Positions 12,046 to 23,778 of a stretch of 64,000 bases of DNA are shown piece by piece. The notes beneath the pieces are model-generated. The model saw only the letters and a list, made by a program, of their open reading frames with translations. It made no database searches and was not told the DNA's origin. The DNA is from Bolinopsis microptera (Eukaryota > Ctenophora > Tentaculata > Lobata > Bolinopsidae). Location of the stretch: the NCBI RefSeq assembly GCF_026151205.1, contig NC_087079.1:2327730-2391729 (forward strand). The letters are read 5' to 3'. Position numbers and translations under genes: made by a program. Every line of letters begins with the position of its first letter. Position 1 is the first letter of the stretch.

Positions 12046-12320
12046 ACCCGCTAGTCGAAAGCTTTGTTCGAGGAAATTTTAAAAATCAGTTATGTTTTAA
12101 TTTCTCTTCATCATATAGCTCTGTTATACTGTAGACATAATGGAATTTATCTAACAATGGCGACAGCGTTGTTAGTATTCGGATTCCCAAAACGATACTT
12201 TTTACCGCATCAAAAAATACCAATCACAAACAAAGTTATAAGAAGTCATAGCGTGAGCGTAAATGTGAGCTAGTTTTGAAATTATGACGTAGCATACAGC
12301 ATAACAACGCGCGTTGTTAA
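12046..12320. repeat. Dispersed repeat, downstream copy
   Basis: Second copy of the repeat at 10636-10860, in direct orientation. It differs by an extra ~70 bp (about 12119-12186) between the CATCATATAGC and CAAAACGATAC phrases. No coding potential is recognised. Confidence 0.8.
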
Positions 12321-12402
12321 TCTGTGGTTGCTCGCGCACGTGCATTTTAACGTTGCTACGCAACAGCGCAGTAAACCTTTGCTTAAGGCTGATGCCCGGC
12401 AA

Positions 12403-13145
12403 ATTTCAGAATTTGGCCGCCAAATTTTTTTAAAGGCCTAACTCAAAATTCCATATTAAAACTTAAGGTCGAAATGCGATTCTACGTTGATTCTGAAAAT
12501 TTCATGAAAAAATATTGAAACCCTATTGAGTTCTATTGTTTTGAGCGAAGTCAGTTTTGCAAATATCGCGAACTGAGATATGGGCGATTTTGTTCATTTT
12601 TTGCAACTATTTGAACACAGAATCCACAGTTAGGTAGATATTGAGCTGATAATCATAGAGAATCTGTAGTATAGGCTTATCTTCCATATAAAGTTGGTTT
12701 CATTCAAAAATATTGATATTTGACCAATTTATGGGCCAAAATCGATCAAATTTGGTGCGTATGCCCAAATTTGCCGGGCATTTTTCAGAATTTGGCCGCC
12801 AAATTTTTTTAAAGGCCTAACTCAAAATTCCATATTAAAACTTAAGGTCGAAATGCGATTCTACGTTGATTCTGAAAATTTCATGTAAAAATATTGAAAC
12901 CCTATTGAGTTCTATTGTTTTGAACGAAATCAGTTTCGCAAATATCGCGAACTGAGATATGGGCGATTTTGTTCATTTTTTGCAATTAATTGAACACAGA
13001 ATCCACAGTTAGGTAGATATTGAGCTGATAATCATAGAGAATCTGTAGTATAGGCTTATCTTCCATATAAAGTTGGTTTCATTCAAAAATATTGATATTT
13101 GACCAATTTATGGGCCAAAATCGATCAAATTTGGTGCGTATGCCC
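12403..13145. repeat. Tandem duplication, 379-bp period
   Basis: Two head-to-tail copies with near identity. CAGAATTTGGCCGCCAAAT appears at 12407 and again at 12786, and GTGCGTATGCCCAAAT closes each copy. The spacing phrase GCCCGGCAAATT / TTGCCGGGCA at the junctions is inverted, a possible trace of the mechanism. A diverged relative starts near 16590 (CACCAAATTTTTTTGAGGCC). Confidence 0.88.
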
Positions 13146-13444
13146 AAATATGGTCATATGGTTTTTGGCTCATAACTCAGTCATTTTTTGTCCAATCTTG
13201 ATGAAAATTCATATACGAGTTCAGGGGACCACTAGCTACAAGTAGAGCACCTAAAATCTGGGTTTTGGGCATGTTCAGGGTATTTGGCTAAATTGGGCCT
13301 AATTTGGACCAAATATGGGCGTGGCTGCCCCGCGGGCACCGTTTGGCGGTTGGGGTCCGGGACCCCCTCAAAAGTTCGGTCACCGGTCCTAGTTTGTTGG
13401 TCAACTGCTATCTCGAAACCAAGTTTCACAAAAAATTCAGGGTG

Positions 13445-13489
<45 letters not shown>

Positions 13490-13815
13490 TTAAATAACGC
13501 CATTATTCTAACGATTATTTAACCTCACTTCCGACGTTAATTATAAAAAATCTAAAGCCTAAATCAAAATTCTAAGAATGCTATAGCCTATTCCTATCCT
13601 TTTTCTACAACCCTGCTAAAAATGGCGAGGTTTCAACTCCATTTGCGAGCTGGGTTTGGCATCACCAGAGGGTCATTTTGAGGTCGATTTTCGGTGTTTT
13701 TTCTTCTATGTCCCCGTTGCCGGGGAAATTTCGTCAAGTTTAAAATATAATATAGATGTTTGTGAATAATAGTATGGCCATATTTGGGCAAACTCCACAA
13801 TTTTGAAAGATTTCA
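13146..13815. other. Non-coding with C43 homopolymer
   Basis: An uninterrupted run of 43 C spans 13447-13489, directly after a moderately GC-rich stretch. No gene is supported; the proline-rich open frame crossing it is a by-product of the homopolymer. The left limit of the retrotransposon remnant that follows is not sharply defined. Confidence 0.6.
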
Positions 13816-16410
13816 GTGCTTAAAATGATAACTTATCGATGTTTTGATGAAAATAAACTTGATCTAAAAGATGATAATTCAAAACTGGGTAAATTATCCC
13901 CTTCTGATATTGAACAGGGTTTTGGTAGATATATGGGGAAATACGGAATGGGAGTAAGGAACGAAAATGGTTCTAGATTACTGGATTTTATCTCAGAAAA
14001 TAATCTGTTTGCTGTGAACACTAGTTTTATACAACCTAGCAGACGTGTTACATCATTTACTGGTTGGCGGAAGGATTGGTCGGCTGGTCGGTACAGTAAG
14101 AAGACACTGCCTGTATAACTATACTCTCAAATAGATTACATACTATGCCGAAATAGATCTAAGTGTCTTTTGACTCAATCAAGAACTTATACTGGTACTA
14201 AAACATTTTCAGATCATAGACTTGTCATTGCTCGCATCAATTTCAGCAACATTCATCTTTGTTTCAAACCTAAACAACGTCGTGTTCCTTCTTATAATAT
14301 ATCAGAACTTGTAAGCAACAAAGATATGCAACATAAATATCACTTGGCCCTTGAAGGCAAGTTCTCAAATTTTGTGACCAGCAACGATCCAAATGCCGAC
14401 CTTCAAAATCTTATGTCTCATATTCGTGATGCTGCCAATGTTTCCATCGGCCCGAAACCTAAAGCTCGCTTGAAACATCACAGCAGTGATGACACTCTCA
14501 AAGAGCTTGTTGAAAAGCGTCACGATCTCCGACAGCTACTTAACAATAATCAATCTCTTGATCGAACTACATTGAGGTCATCCATCAACCACCTCACTAA
14601 TAGTATCCAGAAAAGATTAGTTGAAGTGAGGTCTGCTCAAGCTGATCAGACCTATAGTGATATTACTAACACAAACGATTCAAGGAAAATGTTTGAAGCA
14701 GTAAGACATCTTCAGAAAAGTAAACCACCTAATAACTCGATTGGTGTTCATGATGAAAATGGCTGTTTGATTGCATCTGACGACATGAAAGCTTCTGTTG
14801 TTAGAGACTATCTCGAAAAACAGCTGACTCGCAATGAGCAACCTCTCGAGCCTTTTGAGGGTCTACCACGTGCTCTCAATGTCCCTTTTACTGGAGTTGA
14901 AATACATGCAGCCACCTCTAGCTTGAAAAATGGGAGGGCAAATGGTCCCGATGGAATACCCAACGAGCTAATTAAGTACTCTAATAGTACAGTCCATGAA
15001 CATTATGCTGGAATCATCAACAGTTGTTTCGAGACACATACTTTCCCCATTTCCATTGGAGAGGCTACTATAACACCCTTACAGAAGCCAAAAAAACCTA
15101 TTGGTCCTCTGAAGAATTTACGTCCACTCACCTTGTCCAATGCAGCCAGAAAAATTCTGTCTATGGCTACTCTTAAAAGGATAGAAGAAAAAGTGAACGC
15201 CTTCACTGGTCCATGGCAGTGTGCATATAAACGCGCTCGTTCTTGTGCTGATATTGTTTGGTGTCAGCGAGTTCTACTGTCAGTTGTCCAAAGGAAGAAA
15301 TGGGAGTATCATCGCATGGGCATTGATATGTCTAGTGCGTTTGACACGATCAAACGCACTACGATTCTTGAACTCCTGAAACTGTGTGGCTGTACTGAGG
15401 ATGAGTTGAGGATTGTCCGGTTGTTGTTGTCCAACACAAAGCTACGGGTGAAGGTAAATGGAGTTCTTTCAGCTGAGTTTTTAAGTCTCCTTGGAGCTTT
15501 CCAGGGTGACTGTCTATCCGGCTGTCTGTTCACCCTTGTCTTGGCTGGTGCTTTGAATGAACTTAGATGGACTATAACAATCAGTTTAGATAGGCCGATC
15601 CCCCCGATTACTATTGCTGGCCTTCCACTTGACACTGAATATGCTGATGATGTTGACTTCAATGATGAAGAGGAAGACAACTTGAGAGCTATTTTGCCCC
15701 AGGCAACAGCTATACTCGAGAAATGGAACCTCTTTGTCAATGAAGACAAAACGGACTTCACTCATGTTTATTTAGCTAGTACGGGTGAAGTCGACAGTGA
15801 TGGAAAATTAGTGTCGGGGAATGAAGCATGGAGGAAAAGTATCACTCTAGGGTCCGTCTTGTGTAGCAAAGCTGATATTCAGCGTCGCATAAACCTGGGA
15901 TATGCTGCCTTTAACAATTACAAGAAGGCCTGGAGTGATAAACTGCCCCTAAACAAACGTCTAATACTGTATAATGCTTTAGTCGTATCGGTTCTTATGT
16001 ACAACTCATCCTGTTGGGCCGTCCCCAAAATATTCCTTGAAAAAATAGATGTTGTTCACCGCAGACATCTTCGCACTATTTTGAATATAAAGTACCCAGG
16101 AGTCATCTCCAACAAAAATTTGTATAAACGCTGCAATGCTGAACCATTGTCAGAAAAAGTGGCCCGTAGTCGGTGGAGAATGTTAGGACATGTTTTGCGG
16201 GGTCCTATTGACGGACCAGCGTTTTCTTCCCTCATTTTTGCCATCAATACACTGGACTTACCAGGGAGAAGAGGAAGACCCCAAAGCAATCTTTTCTCGC
16301 TGATTGTGCATGATTTATGTAAAAGAAATCTTTATTTGAATAATATCTTTGACCTGCATTATCTCCGTAATTTGAGTTATGACAAGAGATATTGGCGGAA
16401 ATTGCAATAA
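13816..16410 (+). pseudogene. Non-LTR retrotransposon remnant: endonuclease C-terminus plus reverse transcriptase
   Basis: One reading frame covers the end of an apurinic-type endonuclease (GSRLLDF, AVNTSF, then SQIDYIL and SDHRLV) and a reverse transcriptase. The RT blocks are GPDGIPNELIKY (near 14944), IDMSSAFD (near 15322), FQGDCLSG (near 15500) and the catalytic YADD (near 15638), followed by a C-terminal SRWRMLGHVLRG. There is an in-frame TAA at 14116-14118 exactly between two conserved endonuclease segments. The N-terminal half of the endonuclease is missing: a TGA at 13804 closes the frame upstream. The remaining 746 codons from 14170 are intact. The frame has no RNase H and the C-terminus resembles RTE-like elements with an endonuclease; the clade is inference. 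It is a 5'-truncated copy with a nonsense mutation, so probably inactive by itself. Confidence 0.88.
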
Positions 16411-16789
16411 AGTTTTTAATTTTTAGTTTTTGTTTTAGGGAAAGATTAGACTCGGGCGTTGTTTTTTTTTAACTATCCCTTGTTTAGAACTTTGATTTAA
16501 TAATAAAAGATATACCTAAACTAAACATTCTCTGCGATTAACAGCTCAATAACTGCTCATATGTTTATGTTTTGTGACTAAAATACATCCGGCGTTTTTT
16601 TTAAATCGACCACCAAATTTTTTTGAGGCCTAAATGAGAATTTTGATCACTAACGTAAGGTTGAAATGTAATTATACATCGATTCTGAAAATTTCTAGCG
16701 AAAATATAAATCGGCAGTAAAGTTATGTTCTTTTTGGGAAATCGCTTTCTAAAATTTCTTTTTAGCATGTTTTGATAGGAATTAAGTCC
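16411..16789. other. Retrotransposon trailer and diverged repeat
   Basis: Holds AATAAAG right after the stop codon and AATAATAAAAG about 90 bp on, either of which could serve as the 3' end signal of the preceding element. From about 16590 to 16730 the sequence resembles the 12403-13145 repeat in phrase order but is clearly diverged. No gene. Confidence 0.5.
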
Positions 16790-17097
16790 AGCTACTTCTT
16801 CCTATCACAGATAATTTATCTCAGAAAAGGAAGTAAGTCCACGGACTTACTTCCTTATCTCAGAAAATTTTCAAGATTTTCTCAGAAAAGGAAGTAAGTC
16901 CGGACTTATGTCCTTCTCTCAGAAATTAATTGGCTAAAACCGAACATATTGTTTCTCGATTGGGACTTACTTCCTTGAGAATTGCATACAACAACATTAA
17001 TATGAAGCTCGTGTTGTAGAGACTTTTCTACTAAAAATTTTGATACCAATATTGCCATATTTCGAAAAATTGGACTCACTTCCTTTTCTGAGAAAAC
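16790..17097. repeat. Second cluster of GGAAGTAAGTCC motifs
   Basis: At least five copies in both orientations: plus strand at about 16820-16840 and 16876-16901, minus strand at about 16843-16865, 16902-16925 (one substitution), 16962-16976 and 17072-17097. Neighbouring copies face each other, for example AAGTAAGTCC directly followed by ACGGACTTACTTCC, so the stretch can form hairpins. It matches the cluster at 10190-10522. Confidence 0.8.
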
Positions 17098-17104
17098 GGC
17101 AGCA

Positions 17105-17383
17105 ATCAAGTACACATTTCAGCTAACACTACGTAAGTAATAAGTATTGTTCGCAATAAAACCATACAATTTATAGCCAACCGATGTGACGTCAAGTTTA
17201 CGTAACGTCGCAAACTTAATGAGTTGCAAATATACTCGGCCGCCGAATCAGCTCAATAACTTTGGGTTTATTTATAAGCCTATTTAAGGCTTATTTTGAA
17301 GGTATTAATTAATTAATTAATTTACAAACCCCTCAAAGAGACTTTGTGACGAATGGCCGTTCAATCATTATAAGTGATTCTGG
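17105..17383. repeat. Dispersed ~280-bp repeat, copy B
   Basis: Direct-orientation copy of 9874-10166, starting CAATCAAGTACACATTTC and ending AAGTGATTCTGG. Here the GGAAGTAAGTCC cluster lies on its left, whereas in copy A the cluster lies on the right. The two motif clusters therefore lie on the inner sides of the pair. Confidence 0.85.
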
Positions 17384-18429
17384 CACTAAAGGCACTAACG
17401 TGAGAGAAAGTCAGAGTAAATAGTTGTATTTTTCTACCATTTACTAGTCTCTGAGTGTTTCAGCATTATTTCATCATCTCAAAACTAAGATTGAACATCA
17501 AGATTTAGATTGAACCTGTCACCGTGTCAATGATAGTAGCAGAATTTGCTGTTATTGATAAGATACAAAAGTGTTGAAATGATAAGAATTTACGGGCGAT
17601 TGTAAATTTGAAATTGGCAAAAATGAGAGCAAAAGGCAAGCTGGTGGATGGAGTATGTGACAGAAAGCCCACCGTACGTGTTAGCAGATAGTAATCCAAT
17701 CTAACAACTGTACGTGTACTGAACTACTAACATCTACCAGCTGCAATCATGATTGTCATAAGCAAAGAGACTTGAAAATATCGCATTACTAAATACTAGT
17801 GAGGTGTAAAAATAACATAATATCTGAGTATTATTGTAGATAAAATATAGTGTATAAAGTCATAAAAATCGCACTTAGCACACCGTAAACTATTCACTGT
17901 TAATGATTTAAGTACTTCTTTTTTAGGATGTTCCCATTATAAATAATGAATATGCAACAACTCAAATAAAATATATTTAAAACATTGCTTATGGAATGTG
18001 GCAATATCAGAGTATATATATAAGTCTAACCTGCTTAAGCTAGAGAGCCATAGCAGGGGCCAGGGCCAGCAGGCAAAGCCCGGACCAAAACACACTGAAC
18101 CGACTAGGTTTATAAAATAAAAATAGAGAAACAATAGATACCATAATAACGGTATAAGGATGGAACCAACCGGGGCCCCTCCACGGGCCGAAGAGTATGA
18201 AGTTCCTGTATGTTGGGAGTTCTCCTCTTCCTCTTTATTGGGGGTGGGGGAGGAGGGTTCTTGTGGACGTTATGTCCTGAGAATCAAATGGGTTACGGGC
18301 ATCTTTTAAACAGAGTGCGAATATGGTTGCCCCCCCCCCCCCCCCCCCAGTCATTATTATATATATCTTCCCCTATCAACATCAGCAGATAGAAAAACGG
18401 GGGGTCCGTCAGCTGGTAGAGTGGTAGCT
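17384..18429. other. Non-coding, with C19 tract
   Basis: No gene is supported; short open frames on both strands lack motifs. A run of 19 C is at 18330-18348. Just before the minisatellite, 18405-18430 reads GTCCGTCAGCTGGTAGAGTGGTAG, similar to the D-arm/A-box of a tRNA gene, but no matching 3' half follows. Confidence 0.45.
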
Positions 18430-21400
18430 AAAGTAACTGAGTCTATGGTAGTGGTCGCTAAGCACCGTACTGAGTCTATGGTAGTGGTCGCTAAGCACCG
18501 TACTGAGTCTATGGTAGTGGTTGCTAAACACAGTACTGAGTCTATGGTAGTGGTCGCTAAGCACCGTACTGAGTCTATGGTAGTGGTCGCTAAGCACCGT
18601 GCTGAGTCTATGGTAGTGGTCGCTAAACACCGTACTGAGTCTATGGTAGTGGTCGCTAAGCACCGTACTGAGTCTATGGTAGTGGTTGCTAAGTACCGTA
18701 CTGAGTCTATGGTAGTGGTCGCTAAGCACCGTGCTGAGTCTATGGTAGTGGTTGCTAAGTACCGTACTGAGTCTATGGTAGTGGTCGCTAAGCACCGTAC
18801 TGAGTCTATGGTAGTGGTCGCTAAGCACCGTACTGAGTCTATGGTAGTGGTCGCTAAACACAGTACTGAGTCTATGGTAGTGGTCGCTAAGCACCGTACT
18901 GAGTCTATGGTAGTGGTTGCTAAGCACCGTACTGATTCTATGGTAGTGGTCGCTAAGCACCGTACTGAGTCTATGGTAGTGGTCGCTAAGCACCGTACTG
19001 AGTCTATGGTAGTGGTCGCTAAACACAGTACTGAGTCTATGGTAGTGGTCGCTAAGCACCGTACTGAGTCTATGGTAGTGGTCGCTAAGCACCGTGCTGA
19101 GTCTATGGTAGTGGTCGCTAAACACCGTACTGAGTCTATGGTAGTGGTTGCTAAGTACCGTACTGAGTCTATGGTAGTGGTCGCTAAGCACCGTGCTGAG
19201 TCTATGGTAGTGGTCGCTAAGCACCGTACTGAGTCTATGGTAGTGGTCGCTAAGCACCGTACTGAGTCTATGGTAGTGGTCGCTAAGCACCGTACTCAGT
19301 CTATGGTAGTGGTCGCTAAGCAGTAAGCACCGTGTTGAGTCTATGGTAGTGGTCGCTAAGCACAGTACTGAGTCTATGGTAGTGGTCGCTAAGCACCGTA
19401 CTGAGTCTATGGTAGTGGTCGCTGAGTACCGTACTGAGTCTATGGTAGTGGTCGCTAAGCACCGTACTGAGTCTATGGTAGTGGTTGCTAAGTACCGTAC
19501 TGAGTCTATGGTAGTGGTCGCTAAGCACCGTACTGAGTCTATGGTAGTGGTCGCTAAGCACCGTACTGAGTCTATGGTAGTGGTCGCTAAACACAGTACT
19601 GAGTCTATGGTAGTGGTCGCTAAGCACCGTACTGAGTCTATGGTAGTGGTCGCTAAGCACCGTGCTGAGTCTATGGTAGTGGTCGCTAAACACCGTACTG
19701 AGTCTATGGTAGTGGTCGCTAAGCACCGTACTGAGTCTATGGTAGTGGTTGCTAAGTACCGTACTGAGTCTATGGTAGTGGTCGCTAAGCACCGTGCTGA
19801 GTCTATGGTAGTGGTTGCTAAGCACCGTACTGATTCTATGGTAGTGGTCGCTAAGCACCGTACTGAGTCTATGGTAGTGGTCGCTAAGCACCGTACTGAG
19901 TCTATGGTAGTGGTCGCTAAACACAGTACTGAGTCTATGGTAGTGGTCGCTAAGCACCGTACTGAGTCTATGGTAGTGGTCGCTAAGCACCGTGCTGAGT
20001 CTATGGTAGTGGTCGCTAAACACCGTACTGAGTCTATGGTAGTGGTTGCTAAGTACCGTACTGAGTCTATGGTAGTGGTCGCTAAGCACCGTGCTGAGTC
20101 TATGGTAGTGGTCGCTAAGCACCGTACTGAGTCTATGGTAGTGGTCGCTAAGCACCGTACTGAGTCTATGGTAGTGGTCGCTAAGCACCGTACTCAGTCT
20201 ATGGTAGTGGTCGCTAAGCAGTAAGCACCGTGTTGAGTCTATGGTAGTGGTCGCTAAGCACAGTACTGAGTCTATGGTAGTGGTCGCTAAGCACCGTACT
20301 GAGTCTATGGTAGTGGTCGCTAAGTACCGTACTGAGTCTATGGTAGTGGTCGCTAAGCACCGTACTGAGTCTATGGTAGTGGTTGCTAAGTACCGTACTG
20401 AGTCTATGGTAGTGGTCGCTAAGCACCGTGCTGAGTCTATGGTAGTGGTCGCTAAGCACCGTACTGAGTCTATGGTAGTGGTCGCTAAGCACCGTACTGA
20501 GTCTATGGTAGTGGTCGCTAAGCACCGTACTCAGTCTATGGTAGTGGTCGCTAAGTACCGTACTGAGTCTATGGTAGTGGTCGCTAAGCACAGTACTGAG
20601 TCTATGGTAGTGGTCGCTAAGCACCGTACTGAGTCTATGGTAGTGGTCGCTAAGTACCGTACTGAGTCTATGGTAGTGGTCGCTAAGCACCGTACTGAGT
20701 CTATGGTAGTGGTTGCTAAGTACCGTACTGAGTCTATGGTAGTGGTCGCTAAGCACCGTGCTGAGTCTATGGTAGTGGTCGCTAAGCACCGTACTGAGTC
20801 TATGGTAGTGGTCGCTAAGCACCGTACTGAGTCTATGGTAGTGGTCGCTAAGCACCGTACTCAGTCTATGGTAGTGGTCGCTAAGCACCGTACTCAGTCT
20901 ATGGTAGTGGTCGCTAAGCAGTAAGCACCGTGTTGAGTCTATGGTAGTGGTCGCTAAGCACAGTACTGAGTCTATGGTAGTGGTCGCTAAGCACCGTACT
21001 GAGTCTATGGTAGTGGTCGCTAAGTACCGTACTGAGTCTATGGTAGTGGTCGCTAAGCACCGTACTGAGTCTATGGTAGTGGTTGCTAAGTACCGTACTG
21101 AGTCTATGGTAGTGGTCGCTAAGCACCGTGCTGAGTCTATGGTAGTGGTCGCTAAGCACCGTACTGAGTCTATGGTAGTGGTCGCTAAGCACCGTACTGA
21201 GTCTATGGTAGTGGTCGCTAAGCACCGTACTCAGTCTATGGTAGTGGTCGCTAAGTACCGTACTGAGTCTATGGTAGTGGTCGCTAAGCACAGTACTGAG
21301 TCTATGGTAGTGGTCGCTAAGCACCGTACTGAGTCTATGGTAGTGGTCGCTAAGTACCGTACTGAGTCTATGGTAGTGGTCGCTAAGCACCGTACTGAGT

Positions 21401-21447
21401 CTATGGTAGTGGTTGCTAAGTACCGTACTGAGTCTATGGTAGTGGTC
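18430..21447. repeat. 33-bp minisatellite with higher-order structure, left part
   Basis: About 91 units whose core is GAGTCTATGGTAGTGGTCGC followed by TAAGCACCGTACT. Variants (CAC/TAC, CCG/CAG, ACT/GCT) recur in a fixed order, so blocks of many units are duplicated. An anomalous junction GCTAAGCAGTAAGCACCGTG occurs at about 19315, 20213 and 20913, adding 7 bp and shifting the reading frame each time. The unit is 11 codons, which leaves both strands open over long distances (up to ~300 codons). These frames carry no signal of selection I can see and are not called genes. Confidence 0.96.
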
Positions 21448-23778
21448 TAGGGACTACGGGTGGAAGATGAATAATTGATATTCCAACAGCATCTTGTTCC
21501 CTGCATTGTGCTGATTCCGGGAAGCATTCTGTTTATGCTCTCATCATTCTGTAGGATGAGATATCGTTCATTTAAAATTGGGTAATTATAGGCCTGTCAA
21601 GGATTGCAGCCTAATTACGAGCTGATCAATTGCAGCTAGTTGTGCCATATAAGGGATAACTGAGGTCACGTGACATTCAGTCCTATCACGTGACCGCTAA
21701 TCCTATCACGTGACCTTGATTCGTAAAGCCTCGGGCACGTGATCACATTCGTAACGTGTAGTATGCCGACTAGGAGATTTTATGACGTCACCAGAGCTGA
21801 AGCTACTTGATCAGGCCTTATATGGAATAATATCGTGTATCGGGTGTAATTGGACCTAATTAGAGCAGCTGAGCGCTCAATTATAGCAGCATCTGGTACC
21901 ACCTTCTGAAACCCAGCAGACAGCTGGCCCAGAGAATCGAAATTAGAAGGATTTTTTATTGATGGAAATCGAAGCGGAAACCTTGTAACCCTATGTTTTC
22001 GATGACGCCGAACAAGAATAAACAGGTTATAATTGTCCTACTCTCGTGTAAATTGCTCTAAAACGTGATTGAAATTTTAATGATGCTATCAATTGTAATA
22101 CTAATACAGTTTTTACATTAAGCTGAGCGGCGTAACGGCTGGCATTCCTGGGCCGCACTCATCCCAGATTGTCATTCCGCCGCAGCTTCAATTTTTATGA
22201 ATATTACAGCCTGGGGTCCCCAGGTAACGACTGGAACCGCTATATCTGCCTAATCTCAGTTATTGTAAATAACGAAGCCTGTGATCCGCACATCAGGTAT
22301 TGACCACATTGAACGGGCTTGAATCGAACAAGCCGTGTTATTAATATTAAGATATTAATACCAAAAATCGTATTACTATTACCTTCTTGTCATTTGTGCG
22401 AAGTGCGTACTCTTTATACTGCAGTTTGAAGTGCATTACAGAGTTAATGTTATGTGTATTATACAGTTACAGTTATGTAACTGTTGCACACAGTAAAACT
22501 TACTGCGATCGCGCTGATAAGAAGTGAACTGATAAGAGTCGAGTAAAATTGCAACGTAACTAAAATCAATGTAACACCGCTATATGAATAGTGATCATTT
22601 CTCAAATAGTTTTCTCAATATTGCAATGAAGTTGTCAGATTTTATTGATGGAACGTGTGATGTTAGTGATTCCATCGCTATACTTCGTCCACACACTGTA
22701 CTTAGCAATCATGATTATAAGTATTAAACAATGCAATATATATATATAGATTTTAATTCCAAGTGTTCGTAGAATAATTGAAAACGTAGCACTGTAAATG
22801 CGCCAGCTATTCAACTTATGATAACTTAATCAAATTGATGACATTCAAGTGCATTTTGAAAAAATTTACCCGATACTATGATTTTTCTCATAGTAATAAC
22901 ACGACGTTCAATTCAAACCCGTTCAATGCCTGATGTGCGGATCACAGGCTTCGTTATTTACAATAACTGAGATTAGGCAGATATAGCGGTTCCAGTCGTT
23001 ACCTGGGGACCCCAGGCTGTAATATTCATAAAAATTGAAGCTGCGGCGGAATGACAATCTGGGATAAGTGCGGCCCAGGAATGCCAGCCGTTACGCCGCT
23101 CAGCTTAATGTAAAAACTGTATTAGTATTACAATTGATAGCATCATTAAAATTTCAATCACGTTTTAGAGCAATTTACACGAGAGTAGGACAATTATAAC
23201 CTGTTTATTCTTGTTCGGCGTCATCGAAAACATAGGGTTACAAGGTTTCCGCTTCGATTTCCATCAATAAAAAATCCTTCTAATTTCGATTCTCTGGGCC
23301 AGCTGTCTGCTGGGTTTCAGAAGGTGGTACCAGATGCTGCTATAATTGAGCGCTCAGCTGCTCTAATTAGGTCCAATTACACCCGATACACGATATTATT
23401 CCATATAAGGCCTGATCAAGTAGCTTCAGCTCTGGTGACGTCATAAAATCTCCTAGTCGGCATACTACACGTTACGAATGTGATCACGTGCCCGAGGCTT
23501 TACGAATCAAGGTCACGTGATAGGATTAGCGGTCACGTGATAGGACTGAATGTCACGTGACCTCAGTTATCCCTTATATGGCACAACTAGCTGCAATTGA
23601 TCAGCTCGTAATTAGGCTGCAATCCTTGACAGGCCTATAATTACCCAATTTTAAATGAACGATATCTCATCCTACAGAATGATGAGAGCGTAAACAGAAT
23701 GCTTCCCGGAATCAGCACAATGCAGGGAACAAGATGCTGTTGGAATATCAATTATTCATCTTCCACCCGTAGTCCCTA
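21448..23778. mobile_element. 2.33-kb foldback transposon inserted in the 33-bp minisatellite
   Basis: The element runs from TAGGGACTACGGGTGG to its complement CCACCCGTAGTCCCTA. Arms of about 0.9 kb (21448 to ~22345 and ~22894 to 23778) are near-identical in inverse orientation, separated by about 550 bp of AT-rich unique sequence. It is flanked by TAGTGGTC on both sides (21440-21447 and 23779-23786). Removing the element and one copy of that octamer restores a perfect 33-bp unit. An 8-bp duplication is typical of hAT elements, and a TAGGG start fits hAT ends, but other superfamilies with 8-bp duplications exist. Each arm carries four CACGTG palindromes. No transposase or other ORF is inside, so it is non-autonomous. 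Confidence 0.92.

Noticed and set aside
9874-17383. LTR retrotransposon with 290-bp LTRs
   Set aside because: The repeats do not begin TG and end CA. No primer-binding site, polypurine tract, gag, protease or integrase is seen, and the RT between them is of non-LTR type.
18409-21450. Repetitive proteins with LSDHYHRLSTV or ESMVVVAKHRT repeats
   Set aside because: Both strands are open because the unit is 33 bp. The 7-bp slips break the frames, and no start context, splice sites or unique domain accompany them.
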